This document shows positions 48,755-57,694 of a DNA stretch of 64,000 nt, in pieces. Positions within the stretch are counted from its first letter, which is position 1. Each line of letters begins with the position of its first letter. The notes below the pieces were generated by a model, which saw nothing but the letters and a program-made list of their open reading frames with translations, was not told the origin of the DNA and made no database searches. The position numbers and the translations under genes were made by a program. Source of the DNA: Synechococcus sp. BIOS-U3-1 (GTDB lineage: Bacteria; Cyanobacteriota; Cyanobacteriia; PCC-6307; Cyanobiaceae); the NCBI RefSeq assembly GCF_014279975.1, contig NZ_CP047936.1, positions 1,612,001 to 1,676,000 on the forward strand, in the 5' to 3' direction.

Positions 48755-49174
48755 TCAGCGCACGCTGTCAAATGCCTTGGCACGCACCTTGCGGAAGTTG
48801 GGAGCGGAATTGGCCGTTGAGCGGGTGATTGCCAAGATCAGGCCACCGATCAACCCCAGATTCATGTAAAAACCCGCATCGATTGGGAAGGTGTGGAAGA
48901 TCAAGGTGGTGGGCACCAAAAACACCAGCAACAGCGAGGCACCAAAAATCGTGTCACCGCCGAACACCAGCAGGATCGAGCCGGCGATCAGCACCAGAAT
49001 TGCAGCCAACAGCAGCACGTTCGCCAGTGGTTCAGGGATGCCTTTGGAGGCGATGAAACCGGCATTACCCGTGAAGTCGCTGAGCTTGCCCGGCAGTGCA
49101 TGAACAAACACGGCCGCAAGCAATACGCGGCCTAAAAAATCCAAAACTTTGGAAGGCGAAACGGGAGTACTCAT
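48755..49174 (-). CDS. DoxX family membrane protein
   Basis: From ATG 49174 the 139-aa protein has four hydrophobic helices with GRVLLAAVFVHALPGKLSDF near the start and IHTFPIDAGFYMNLGLIGGL-like segments (FHTFPIDAGFYMNLGLIGGL). This is the DoxX/DUF417-type quinol-oxidase-related family. It is divergent from a cupin gene; the intergenic space is 69 bases. A longer frame upstream is antisense to the cupin and is rejected. Confidence 0.8.
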   Translation of the reverse strand: MSTPVSPSKVLDFLGRVLLAAVFVHALPGKLSDFTGNAGFIASKGIPEPLANVLLLAAILVLIAGSILLVFGGDTIFGASLLLVFLVPTTLIFHTFPIDAGFYMNLGLIGGLILAITRSTANSAPNFRKVRAKAFDSVR

Positions 49175-49243
49175 GTCGATCGAGCGGTCGCAGGCACCGC
49201 CTTGGTAGTGGTTGAAACAATAGTGACCAATTTGAGTCCGGCC

Positions 49244-49720
49244 ATGCGAGCCACCGTCCTGTCGCTGATCACCCTCGCCGGCCTGCTGCTTCCAAGTGCT
49301 GCGACTCTGGCTCACCGGAACCACAGTTCCCAGAGCGTGACGCCCGCAAGCGAACAGCACCAAGCTCCCCGCCATGCACCATCCACCACCGAGAAAGTGA
49401 AAGTGGAATCCCTGGGCAGCCTGGATCTCTCGAGGGAATTCACCGCACTGCAAGGTCGAATGCTGCGCACCCGACGAATCACGATTGCCCCCGGTGGGTC
49501 GGTGGCCTGGCATCAGCATCAGCAACGGCCTGGGGTCGCCTACCTGCTCAATGGATCCCTAGTCGAGATCCGCGATGACGGAACAGGTCCCCGCGCGATC
49601 CAGCGCAAGGCCGGAGAGGCCGTGTTCGAATCCACCGGTGTGCTGCACGGCTGGAGAAATGACTCAGACCAACCAGCCACCGCCGTGGTGATCGATCTGG
49701 TGCCACAGACGCAGCCCTAA
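49244..49720 (+). CDS. Secreted cupin-domain protein
   Basis: The ATG at 49244 gives a signal peptide (MRATVLSLITLAGLLLPSAA, cleavage near TLA). The single cupin has both motifs: G-x5-H-x-H in PGGSVAWHQHQQRPGVAYLL and the second H in EAVFESTGVLHGWRNDSD. It probably binds one metal in the periplasm. Substrate unknown; divergent from DoxX. Confidence 0.75.
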   Translation: MRATVLSLITLAGLLLPSAATLAHRNHSSQSVTPASEQHQAPRHAPSTTEKVKVESLGSLDLSREFTALQGRMLRTRRITIAPGGSVAWHQHQQRPGVAYLLNGSLVEIRDDGTGPRAIQRKAGEAVFESTGVLHGWRNDSDQPATAVVIDLVPQTQP

Positions 49721-49750
49721 CAGCCAGGGTCAGCTGAAGCGCTCAGTCAT

Positions 49751-50239
49751 TTATTCATCCCACTCGGTGGTAGGCATCCCCTCCACCGAAGCCACCATCA
49801 CCCACACCACCGTGGGCTTGTCGCTGTTGTTTTGAACGAAATGAGGCTCCTTGGAGCCCTCGATGAAACTTTCGCCTGGCTTGAACACGCTGGTCACCTC
49901 CGTGCCATCCGGCTGAACCCGGGTGTTGAGCAGATCCCCGGATTCAAATCCCTGCACATGCACCAGCATCGGAGCGGGGTGGGTGTGTACAGGAATCTTG
50001 CCACCCACCGGGAGTTCCACCCGATACAGGCGCAACTCGGGATTGCCCTCCGGGTAGCTCAAAGCAGTGCCGTTGAGCGTCTTCGAGCCTTTGAAAATCT
50101 CCTCAATCTTGACCTCAGTCGCAGCGGGCTCCGCAGGCGCGGCGGCCTTGGTTGTTTCACGTCCCCGGTTCGAGCAACCGGCAACGCCCACCATCAGAAC
50201 AGAGGCTGCCGCCAAGGCGGGGAGAACAAACTTGCGCAT
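49751..50239 (-). CDS. Cupin-domain lipoprotein
   Basis: From ATG 50239 the 162-aa protein has a lipobox (MVGVAGC, Cys about residue 21), a Ala/Pro linker and a cupin (LPVGGKIPVHTHPAPMLVHV and EGSKEPHFVQNNSDKP). It is convergent with the other cupin gene at 49720. The His pair in HTHP and the His in PHFVQ could bind a metal. Substrate unknown. Confidence 0.75.
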   Translation of the reverse strand: MRKFVLPALAAASVLMVGVAGCSNRGRETTKAAAPAEPAATEVKIEEIFKGSKTLNGTALSYPEGNPELRLYRVELPVGGKIPVHTHPAPMLVHVQGFESGDLLNTRVQPDGTEVTSVFKPGESFIEGSKEPHFVQNNSDKPTVVWVMVASVEGMPTTEWDE

Positions 50240-50335
50240 GGATTCGGAGGTCGGAACAGACACTTTTGTCAGTGTGACCATGATTCAGCCCACAATCCTT
50301 GTGAACGCGAATATTGATGACCTTTCAGTGAAGTC

Positions 50336-50725
50336 ATGGTCGGATTCGATGCATCCACACCGTTCATGTTGCTGGCGCGCATTCATGTGAAACCAGGCTG
50401 CGTGGACGCTTACCTCAAGCTTGCCGAAGCCACTGATGCCGCCGTACAGACCAGTGAACCCGGCATGCTGCATCACACCTTCGATCAGGACCCCGACGAT
50501 CCTCAGGCTTTCGTGTGGTCTGAGGTCTATGCCAATGATGCGGCCTTCGCGGCACATGTCAGCAACCCACCAGTGCAGGACTATCTCAAACAACATGTCG
50601 AACTGGGGGATGGCTTCAGCATCGAGGTGTACGGCACCGTGGGCGCTGAATGCCGCGCTCTGATGGAGTCCTTCGGGCTGCCGCTGAAAATCTTCGCCAG
50701 CAAGCTGGGCTACAGCCGTGTCTAA
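50336..50725 (+). CDS. Antibiotic-biosynthesis-monooxygenase (ABM) domain protein
   Basis: The 129-aa protein has the ferredoxin-like ABM pattern: FMLLARIHVKPGCVDAYLKL, then SEPGMLHHTFDQDPDDPQAF and VWSEVYANDAAFAAHVSNPP. Members include YgiN-type quinol oxygenases and heme- or aldehyde-handling small enzymes. Its substrate is unknown. Confidence 0.8.
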   Translation: MVGFDASTPFMLLARIHVKPGCVDAYLKLAEATDAAVQTSEPGMLHHTFDQDPDDPQAFVWSEVYANDAAFAAHVSNPPVQDYLKQHVELGDGFSIEVYGTVGAECRALMESFGLPLKIFASKLGYSRV

Positions 50726-51083
50726 GGCTTGTGACGTCTTCCTCGTCGCAGAGTTGCTGAAACTCAGAGGTTCTCGCACGAGTCCGTGCAGCACTCAGCA
50801 GCACTCAATGGAATGTTTTCATCCGTTTCAGTAATGCTTCTGAGTTTTGAAATTGATGAGTCCTCAGACCATCAACACAACCGGGAAGCGGCATGGGCTC
50901 TTCTTCTGCTTCGCCTTATAACGCTTAATCGCCATCCCACACCGTGAGAGTCCCGGTCGAAAAGGCATTTCTCATTCATTCATCTCGAAACTTCACAGAG
51001 CAACACCCACGCCATGAACTTCCATTGCCGGACGCAGTCAATTTGACAATGACGAATACGTTGTTGGGGAAGTGAGTCAGGCG
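50726..51083. other. Intergenic region of about 350 bp
   Basis: No supported gene. A 62-codon antisense frame at 50616-50804 overlaps the ABM gene and is rejected. Confidence 0.35.
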
Positions 51084-51836
51084 ATGAAAACTGCTGTCAT
51101 CCCTGAATTCGAACAGGAACGTCTCAAGGCCCTGAGTGAATACAGGATTCTCGGGACTCGCCCTGAGCAGTCATACGACGACATCACTCATATGGCCTCA
51201 CTGGTGTGCGAGGCCCCCATTGCACTGCTCAGCTTGGTGGACAGCGACCGGCAGTGGTTCAAATCGAAGGTGGGAATCGAGGCTGAGGAAACCCCCAGAG
51301 ACTGGTCGTTCTGCGCCCATGCCATCCACAGCGACCAGCCCCTGATCGTGACCGATGCTCTTCAAGACGATCGCTTTGTCGACAACCCCTTGGTATGCGG
51401 CGATCCGAAAATCAGGTTCTATGCAGGCTTTCCGCTCAACAACGAAGCAGAGCATCGAATCGGAACGCTGTGTGTGATCGACCGCAAGCCCAGTCAGCTC
51501 TCAGGCAACCAGCTGCAGATCATGCAAGCCCTGTCTCGACAAGTGGTGTCATTCCTTGATCTGAGAAAACGTTCGTTCAATCTGCTCGAATCGTTCTGCT
51601 CCGAAACCAAGCCTTCAGGAATCATCTCCACTTGCAGCTATTGCCGCAAAGCCAAGGATGAACGTGGGGATTGGGTGCATCTCGATCAATACCTGGCTCG
51701 TCGCAGCACCTTGAACTTCTCGCATGGCATCTGCGACGGCTGCATTGAAGAGCACTTTCCCGAAGTGCTGGAAGCATGGCAAGCAGAGAGCAAGAAGTCT
51801 GGGCAACAAGCTCAGGTGATTGAGGATGGTCTCTGA
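51084..51836 (+). CDS. GAF-domain protein with C-terminal Cys4 motif
   Basis: A GAF domain (about residues 15-165: LKALSEYRILGTRPEQSYDD, APIALLSLVDSDRQWFKSKV, FCAHAIHSDQPLIVTDALQD, RFYAGFPLNN, GTLCVIDRKP) precedes a C-terminal CSYCRKAKDERGDWVHLDQY...SHGICDGCIEEHFPE motif. C-x2-C with SHGIC-x2-C is a known tail of bacterial signalling proteins and probably binds Zn or forms a redox switch. A GTG start at 51072 is possible. No output domain is attached. Confidence 0.8.
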   Translation: MKTAVIPEFEQERLKALSEYRILGTRPEQSYDDITHMASLVCEAPIALLSLVDSDRQWFKSKVGIEAEETPRDWSFCAHAIHSDQPLIVTDALQDDRFVDNPLVCGDPKIRFYAGFPLNNEAEHRIGTLCVIDRKPSQLSGNQLQIMQALSRQVVSFLDLRKRSFNLLESFCSETKPSGIISTCSYCRKAKDERGDWVHLDQYLARRSTLNFSHGICDGCIEEHFPEVLEAWQAESKKSGQQAQVIEDGL

Positions 51837-53063
51837 TCAAGCCAGCTGACGACCTTTCCAGGTCCAGCCGCGGCCGGTGAGCGTGCGCCACACCGACACC
51901 GGTCCGATCGCCCCCAGCAGCAGTCCGCCTGCACCCATCAGCCACCAGTAGGTGAGCGGCACATCAAAGCGTTGTCGCTGCCAGAAACGTAGAGCTAACT
52001 GCTGCCCAATCCCCAGCAACGACAATCCAAGCAAAATCAACCACCAAAGCGACAACTGGGGCAATAGCCAAAGCAAGACAAGCGCCGAAGGCAGAAGCAG
52101 CCAGGGAATACTGAACATCAGCACCACCACAGCGGCGGCACCGAGAGCCTTGCCTACATCGCGATCGAGACCGATCAACCAGTTTTTGGTCCATCCCTCC
52201 CAGAGCGATGGCAGATCGGCATACATGCGCAGATCCACGGCATCAAGACCGAGCAGGTAGCGCAATCGAAAGCCACCGCCCTTGATGCCCCTTGCCAGGG
52301 CCAGATCCTCCACCACTTCGGACGCAAGGGCGCGATGTCCACCGATGGCCTCGTAAGCACTGCGGCGAAACAGCATGAAGGGCCCTGCCGCAAAGGCCAC
52401 CTCTGAAGCAGGATCATTGGTGGCCTCGATCGGAAACCCCAGCCCCAGCAGGCTGGCCATGATCGGTTGCACCATCCACTCCGCCAGGCAGCCGCATCCA
52501 AGCCGCGGCGCCAGGCTGAACAGATCCGCCTGCTCCCGGATCGCCTGAGCCAGAGCACGGCGCAAGGCCGCGGGTTGCAGACGTACATCGGCATCGATGA
52601 ACAGCACCCAGTGGCTGCGCACCTGGTCCATGGCTCGGGTGCAGGCCCAGTTTTTGCCCACCCAGCGCTCACCAGCTGGACGAGGACCAGCCCCGATCAG
52701 TTCAAATGGCGGCTGTGCAACGTTGTGTTCTGCCGCCGCGAGCGTTGCCCTTTCGGCAGTGACATCCGTGGAATCGTCATCCACCACCAACACTTGCCAG
52801 TCCGAGCAGGGCGGATCACTGGCGAGCACACTGCTCAGACATTGACCGATGTTGTCGGCTTCGTTGTAGGCGGGGATCACCACGCACAGGGAGGTGTCCG
52901 GTGGATCAAGCTCCGGGGCAGCGTCGAGGCAAGGGGCGATCGAGAACACCCGCTGCAACCCGAGCAGGGCAATCAGCAGACCCGAGCAGGCGGAAAAAGC
53001 GATGGCCACCAACAACAGGGCTGTGGTCAGCAGAGGGTCCAACACAACATCCCAATCCATCAC
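51837..53063 (-). CDS. Family 2 glycosyltransferase, membrane-bound (HpnB-like)
   Basis: The 408-aa protein has an N-terminal membrane helix, a GT2 catalytic domain (VVIPAYNEADNIGQCLSSVL, VLVVDDDSTD, GKNWACTRAMDQ, FIDADVRLQP) and about three C-terminal membrane helices. The GKNWA element and placement of helices fit the hopene-associated HpnB and related carotenoid/lipid glycosyltransferases. The acceptor is unknown. The gene is separate from neighbouring genes on the same strand by 36 bases. Confidence 0.8.
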   Translation of the reverse strand: MMDWDVVLDPLLTTALLLVAIAFSACSGLLIALLGLQRVFSIAPCLDAAPELDPPDTSLCVVIPAYNEADNIGQCLSSVLASDPPCSDWQVLVVDDDSTDVTAERATLAAAEHNVAQPPFELIGAGPRPAGERWVGKNWACTRAMDQVRSHWVLFIDADVRLQPAALRRALAQAIREQADLFSLAPRLGCGCLAEWMVQPIMASLLGLGFPIEATNDPASEVAFAAGPFMLFRRSAYEAIGGHRALASEVVEDLALARGIKGGGFRLRYLLGLDAVDLRMYADLPSLWEGWTKNWLIGLDRDVGKALGAAAVVVLMFSIPWLLLPSALVLLWLLPQLSLWWLILLGLSLLGIGQQLALRFWQRQRFDVPLTYWWLMGAGGLLLGAIGPVSVWRTLTGRGWTWKGRQLA

Positions 53064-53099
53064 TCCAGGAAATCACTCAGGGTTGCTGAAGAAGCAACC

Positions 53100-53360
53100 T
53101 CAAGTCTTGCGTGAGTTGCCGCCCGTACCTCCAGAACCCCTTTTATTCCTGTAGCCCTGTGCTTCAGCCAGGTGGCGCAAATAAACGATCTGATGACGAT
53201 CGGGAAGACCAGCAGCAGCGATCAGACCCAGCAGACCAAACAGCAGGCCAGCAACGAACCACATCCGGCTGTTGCGAGCCTTCTGCTGCGCAATCGTCGC
53301 AGCCAGGAAAGCGCTGGCCAGATGTGAAGCGGCAATCAACAGCAGCAGCATCCAGTCCAT
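53100..53360 (-). CDS. Small membrane protein, 86 aa
   Basis: MDWMLLLLIAASHLASAFLA is followed by a basic loop (QQKARNSRMWF) and VAGLLFGLLGLIAAAGLPDR, then a Gly/Ser/Arg-rich tail. The RMWF-x-GLLFG-LGLI pattern is shared by many small bacterial proteins of unknown role. It lies directly upstream of the glycosyltransferase on the same strand. Confidence 0.6.
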   Translation of the reverse strand: MDWMLLLLIAASHLASAFLAATIAQQKARNSRMWFVAGLLFGLLGLIAAAGLPDRHQIVYLRHLAEAQGYRNKRGSGGTGGNSRKT

Positions 53361-53412
53361 GGGCAGAGAATCACGTCACTTCATCTAGCTAGCCACGACT
53401 TCAGCGAATGGC

Positions 53413-54222
53413 TCAAGCTGCTGTCAACAAAGGCTCGTACATCATCAGAGCATGGTTTTCTACCAGCAACTTGTCTGAGCTGGAACCATCACTATTCTGT
53501 CGGATCTGGTAAATCTGATTGTGCCTGGAATAGCCACCCCAGACCTGTTGCTTGATCTGGTGGTGACGCTCTTCCAGGATGTAAGTCGATGAATAATTGG
53601 TGTCACAAAAGAGTTCACCATGCAAATACATTTCATCCAGCCATAAATGAATGCGAAAGCAGTAGGCCGTTTGATTGGTCAACTGCAGGTCGACATAGTT
53701 GTAAGCCAGTGTTGCTCCTGCCCCGAAAGGAATCGATCGATTCACATCAGGGAAAACATCAAATCCATGGCGCCAACGCTCGGTGATCGTGAGTGGACTG
53801 TGCCCTGCGATCCAAAACAAAAGGTTCCCAAGCTGGCAAAGCCCCCCTCCCAGACCTTGAGCAATCGTTCCCTGTTTCAACACCAAACCATCCAGATAAC
53901 CTTTGCTTCTGGTCGGTCGACCAACCAGCTTCCACACCGAAAAAGTGTCGCCAGGGCGCAAAACAACCCGGTCCAACCGGGCAATAGCCAGCTGAAGATT
54001 CCTGCGCTTGTTGTGCTGAAGCTGAGGATCCACCCCTGACAAGGGACGAAGAATCAACGACTGATGATTGAACTTCAGATGGTTAATCAACAGGGCGTCC
54101 GAGCGGGCCGCCCAGGTCTGGCCACCCATAGACCAGTGGATCTTTCTTTTTGCAATATGGAACTCACGACCCAGCAATTGCCGGATCCTGCCGCGCTGAA
54201 TGGGTTGGGAAAGTTCAAACAT
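53413..54222 (-). CDS. VanW family protein
   Basis: The 269-aa protein has the VanW core: RNLQLAIARLDRVVLRPGDT, FSVWKLVGRPTRSKGYLDGL, GGLCQLGNLLFWIAGHSPLT and ERWRHGFDVFPDVNRSIPFG. The family was named from a vancomycin-resistance cluster, but its biochemical function is unknown. It has no signal peptide here. Genes of this type are common accessory genes in cyanobacteria. Confidence 0.85.
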   Translation of the reverse strand: MFELSQPIQRGRIRQLLGREFHIAKRKIHWSMGGQTWAARSDALLINHLKFNHQSLILRPLSGVDPQLQHNKRRNLQLAIARLDRVVLRPGDTFSVWKLVGRPTRSKGYLDGLVLKQGTIAQGLGGGLCQLGNLLFWIAGHSPLTITERWRHGFDVFPDVNRSIPFGAGATLAYNYVDLQLTNQTAYCFRIHLWLDEMYLHGELFCDTNYSSTYILEERHHQIKQQVWGGYSRHNQIYQIRQNSDGSSSDKLLVENHALMMYEPLLTAA

Positions 54223-54247
54223 GCCCAGCAGAGGACTCGATCAAAGA

Positions 54248-55297
54248 TCAGCCACGAATTTTGAATGGCCATACAGAGACTCGTCCATCGGAGTCAATCG
54301 CCGCCAATGCGGTGTCATCCGGTTTCCAACACAGCGCACTGATTCTTTCAGCAGTGAAGGCGCCTCCGAGTGGGTTGCCATCACCATTGTGATCGAGTAG
54401 CCAGACGAACACCGAACCATCCCTTGCACCGGAGGCCAGAAACAATCCTTCATGCGCAAAAGCCAGGCTGGAAATGGCTTCAGGGTGAAGCACAAGCTGA
54501 CCCGGCAGTGATCCTTCAGGACCATCGCCTTGAAAATTCCAGACAACAATCTGATCGCTACCGCCAGTGGCCAGTAAGTGGCCGCTTTGATCAAACGCGA
54601 GTTGACTGGGCTTGCCTGGATAGCCCGTCATCTCAGCATCCAGACCGGTTGATCGGCGCCAGAAATGCACGGAATTGTCCTGGCTGCCGCAAGCCACGAT
54701 GTCTCCATCGGGACTCAACACCATGGAGACAAGGGATCCTTGCCATTTCAGTTCCTGAGCAACTTGTTTCCTGGAGATGTCAAAGAAACTGACCTTTCCA
54801 TAGCAAGCAGTGGCGAGCTCATCGGGCTTCGACCAGGACATCGAACTGACGGTGCTGGGGTGTTCGCCAGTGCACCATGTCTCAACCCCTTCAGAGTTGT
54901 AAATGTGAACATTTTTTGATGCGGCAACAGCGAGCATTTCGCCATTATCTGACCAGGCAAGATGTTCAACCCAAACGTTACCAGGTTGAATCGAATGCAG
55001 GATTTCTCCCTGCTGACTATCGCAGATTAAGACACATCCATCCTGACCAGATGTGGCGAAATAATCCCCTTTAGGATGAATTGCCAAAGCCAGTAAGCCG
55101 CCTTGGTGAAGATTACTTTTAGTCCAAATTCGTTCACCGGATTGTCCCGCAAAGAGAGACAATCCACCGGCGACATCACACACCAGAAGATTATCTTCTT
55201 CACCAATCCATCCACAGGCCAGCGCATAGTCATCAACCTGGGCAGTCCAACCTTCATGAAGCATGCCCTGGGGGGCAAACGTCTTCAGATCAGGCAT
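54248..55297 (-). CDS. WD40-repeat protein of the zinc locus
   Basis: The 349-aa protein contains about seven WD40 blades, for example LAIHPKGDYFATSGQDGCVL, SMVLSPDGDIVACGSQDNSV, QLAFDQSGHLLATGGSDQIV and FAHEGLFLASGARDGSVFVW. Its start overlaps the end of the CobW GTPase gene by 13 bases, so both are made from one transcript. It probably serves as a protein scaffold for the metallochaperone. Confidence 0.85.
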   Translation of the reverse strand: MPDLKTFAPQGMLHEGWTAQVDDYALACGWIGEEDNLLVCDVAGGLSLFAGQSGERIWTKSNLHQGGLLALAIHPKGDYFATSGQDGCVLICDSQQGEILHSIQPGNVWVEHLAWSDNGEMLAVAASKNVHIYNSEGVETWCTGEHPSTVSSMSWSKPDELATACYGKVSFFDISRKQVAQELKWQGSLVSMVLSPDGDIVACGSQDNSVHFWRRSTGLDAEMTGYPGKPSQLAFDQSGHLLATGGSDQIVVWNFQGDGPEGSLPGQLVLHPEAISSLAFAHEGLFLASGARDGSVFVWLLDHNGDGNPLGGAFTAERISALCWKPDDTALAAIDSDGRVSVWPFKIRG

Positions 55298-56622
55298 TGG
55301 GCAAAGTCCTTGCGTATCTGGGCCTCATCAAGGTTACGGCCGATGAACACGAGCTGATTGCAGCGCGGCGCATCTCCCCATTCTTGCCCTGGCTGGGCGG
55401 TGAATAACATGTGAACTCCCTGAAACACAATTCTTCGGGATTCATTTTGATAGCTGATAATTCCCTTAGTGCGGAAAATATCAACACCCTTTTCGGCAAG
55501 CAATGTTCCCATCCACGCGTTGAGCCTTTCAGGGTCAACATTGCCCTCACACTCAATGGCCATGGAGCCGACCTCATCGTCGTGCTCATGCTCTGCAACC
55601 CAGGCTCGCTCTTTAACGGGACTCACTGGCTGCCCATCTTTGATGATCTTCAGATTAAATTCCTCTGCCGTGTGCTGGGCGTAGAAGCCAATCGTTCCTT
55701 CACTTTTCACTTCAAATGGAAAAAATTTCGTGCCCTTCGTCTCCAATTCAAGGCTGAGATGTTGATTGGCAGCAATCGAATCATTTGGCTTGATAGATTG
55801 CGCGGCCTGGGCGAAGAGCCGAACGCACTGCTCTGCGCTCTGCTTCAGCGCATCTTCATCAGCTTGCTGCCCTGGAATTGCAACCAGAGACATCTCAGGG
55901 TCTGGTCCATCATCGAGAGTCATCTCATATTTCCCTGGCTCGAGCTGATAGACACCGGTCCACTCAAAGGGATATTCCGGCTCAAGAAAGGTGGGACGAC
56001 GCTCCAGAATCTGGTCAAGATCAAAGGCGCTTAGATTCAGCACCGTCTCAACAGGCACTTCAGCCTGAGTGCTACGCACTACACGAGCCATGGTGTTCAT
56101 GTCTCGCAGGCGTGACTCCAATTTCAACAATGATTCCTCAGGAACAAGGTCAGACTTGTTGAGGATCAAGACATCAGCAAAAGCCACTTGTTCAGAGCTT
56201 TCATTACTTCGTTCAAGCTGTTGATCAATGTGCGCAGCATCAATGAGCGTGACAATTCCATCAAGCGTGAATTCATCCCTAATCTCGTCATCCATAAAAA
56301 ATGTCTGCGCAACTGGCCCAGGATCAGCAAGCCCAGTTGTTTCAACCAAGACGTAATCAAATTTGTCGCGTCGTTTCATCAGGTTGCCAAGAACCCGGAT
56401 CAGATCGCCTCGAATTGTGCAACAAATGCACCCATTCGACATCTCAAAGACCTCTTCATCAGCATTGATCACAAGCCCTTGATCAATACCAACCTCCCCG
56501 TACTCATTCTCAATCACAGCAATGCGTTTGCCATGTTCCTCACTTAATATCTTATTCAATAAAGTTGTTTTTCCAGAGCCCAAATAGCCGGTCAAAATCG
56601 TAACGGGTACTTTTTGATACAT
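55285..56622 (-). CDS. CobW/COG0523 GTPase, zinc metallochaperone type
   Basis: The 445-aa protein has Walker A GYLGSGKTTLLN (12-19), CICC metal motif (about 70-73), ETTGLADPGPV (Walker B and switch), NKSDLV (guanine specificity) and a C-terminal CobW_C domain. It hydrolyses GTP to load metal into target proteins; members in Zur regulons act in zinc homeostasis. It is divergent from znuA across a Zur-like box. Confidence 0.9.
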   Translation of the reverse strand: MYQKVPVTILTGYLGSGKTTLLNKILSEEHGKRIAVIENEYGEVGIDQGLVINADEEVFEMSNGCICCTIRGDLIRVLGNLMKRRDKFDYVLVETTGLADPGPVAQTFFMDDEIRDEFTLDGIVTLIDAAHIDQQLERSNESSEQVAFADVLILNKSDLVPEESLLKLESRLRDMNTMARVVRSTQAEVPVETVLNLSAFDLDQILERRPTFLEPEYPFEWTGVYQLEPGKYEMTLDDGPDPEMSLVAIPGQQADEDALKQSAEQCVRLFAQAAQSIKPNDSIAANQHLSLELETKGTKFFPFEVKSEGTIGFYAQHTAEEFNLKIIKDGQPVSPVKERAWVAEHEHDDEVGSMAIECEGNVDPERLNAWMGTLLAEKGVDIFRTKGIISYQNESRRIVFQGVHMLFTAQPGQEWGDAPRCNQLVFIGRNLDEAQIRKDFAQCLI

Positions 56623-56673
56623 TCACACCGAACGGCAAGCTTTCACAACACTAGTGAGAGCGGGCAGTCGACG

Positions 56674-56692
56674 AGATAATGATTATCATTGG
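56674..56692. promoter_or_regulatory. Zur/Fur-type operator
   Basis: The core AATGAT-T-ATCATT (56678-56690) sits in AGATAATGATTATCATTGG between the divergent cobW-type gene and znuA. It matches the cyanobacterial Zur box pattern TGATAATnATTATCA closely. Confidence 0.8.
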
Positions 56693-56749
56693 TATGAGTG
56701 GGCTCGATTGAGCTCTGATCCTCAACCTCCTCCTGGCTTTCAGATCTGA

Positions 56750-57688
56750 ATGGCTTCTGTGTTTTCGCGTATGAGCGCAATGTCGCTCCTGCTTGGCCTG
56801 GTGGCCTGCGGAGCTCCCATTGTCAACAACACCGATCCAATCCAAAGCAAGGGAGTGAAAGTGGTCACCACATTTCTGCCGATCACACTGTTCACCGAAG
56901 CGGTGGCTGGTGACTGCGCGGACGTCACAGCCTTGATACCAGCCAACCTGGGGCCCCACGACTTTCAGGCCACACCGTCTGACCTGACAGACCTCAGTAG
57001 CGCGAACGTGCTGGTCAAAAACGGACTCGGCATGGAGGAGTTCCTTGATGATCTGATCAGCTCCGCTGACAACAAGGATCTGATGGTGATTGATTCCAGC
57101 AGCGGGGTGCCAACCATCGAATCAGTGGAAGACGATCATGGGCACGATCATGGGCACAGTCACGGTGAAGTGAATCCACACATCTGGCTTGACCCGATTC
57201 TTGCGGTCCAGCAGGTTGAGAACATCAGAGACGGTCTGGTCAAGGCCGACCCCAGTTGCGCTGATGGTTACAAGAAGAATGCGGAGCTTTACACCGCCAA
57301 GCTCAAAAAGCTGAACACGGAGTTCACGGCCAAGCTCAAGCCCTTCAAGGGCAGGACGTTTGTGGCATTCCACGACTTTGCCCCCTATTTCGCCAATCGT
57401 TATTCCCTGAAAGCGGAGTACCTGGTTGACCTCCCGGAAATGAATCCCAGCCCTGCGGATCTTCAACGTGTCGCGGCGCAGGTCAAAGCCTCTGGCCTCA
57501 ATGCCCTGTTGAGCGAACCCCAGGAAGGAAAGCGTTCTTTCAATGCCTTGGCGAAGGACCTGGGCGTGAATATCGTTGAATTCAACCCCCTTGAGACAGG
57601 CTCAATTGAATCCGCCAAAGTGCCTGGTACTTACTTCGAAGTGATGCGCTCCAACGTCAACAATCTGGTCAAGGCCATCGGGGACTGA
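56750..57688 (+). CDS. znuA: Zinc ABC transporter substrate-binding lipoprotein
   Basis: The 312-aa protein has a lipobox (LLGLVACG, Cys20), then the ZnuA/cluster-9 fold: TTFLPITLFTEAVAGD, LGPHDF with metal His70, a His-rich acidic loop at 128-139 (DHGHDHGHSHGE), NPHIWLDP (His144), FVAFHDFAPYFANRY (third His) and the C-terminal E. It captures Zn in the periplasm and delivers it to ZnuB. First gene of znuACB, controlled by the upstream operator. Confidence 0.95.
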   Translation: MASVFSRMSAMSLLLGLVACGAPIVNNTDPIQSKGVKVVTTFLPITLFTEAVAGDCADVTALIPANLGPHDFQATPSDLTDLSSANVLVKNGLGMEEFLDDLISSADNKDLMVIDSSSGVPTIESVEDDHGHDHGHSHGEVNPHIWLDPILAVQQVENIRDGLVKADPSCADGYKKNAELYTAKLKKLNTEFTAKLKPFKGRTFVAFHDFAPYFANRYSLKAEYLVDLPEMNPSPADLQRVAAQVKASGLNALLSEPQEGKRSFNALAKDLGVNIVEFNPLETGSIESAKVPGTYFEVMRSNVNNLVKAIGD

Positions 57689-57694
57689 CGTTTA

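Noticed and set aside
49175-49525. N-terminal extension of the DoxX protein
   Set aside because: The longer frame is antisense to the cupin gene; the DoxX fold begins at the ATG at 49174.
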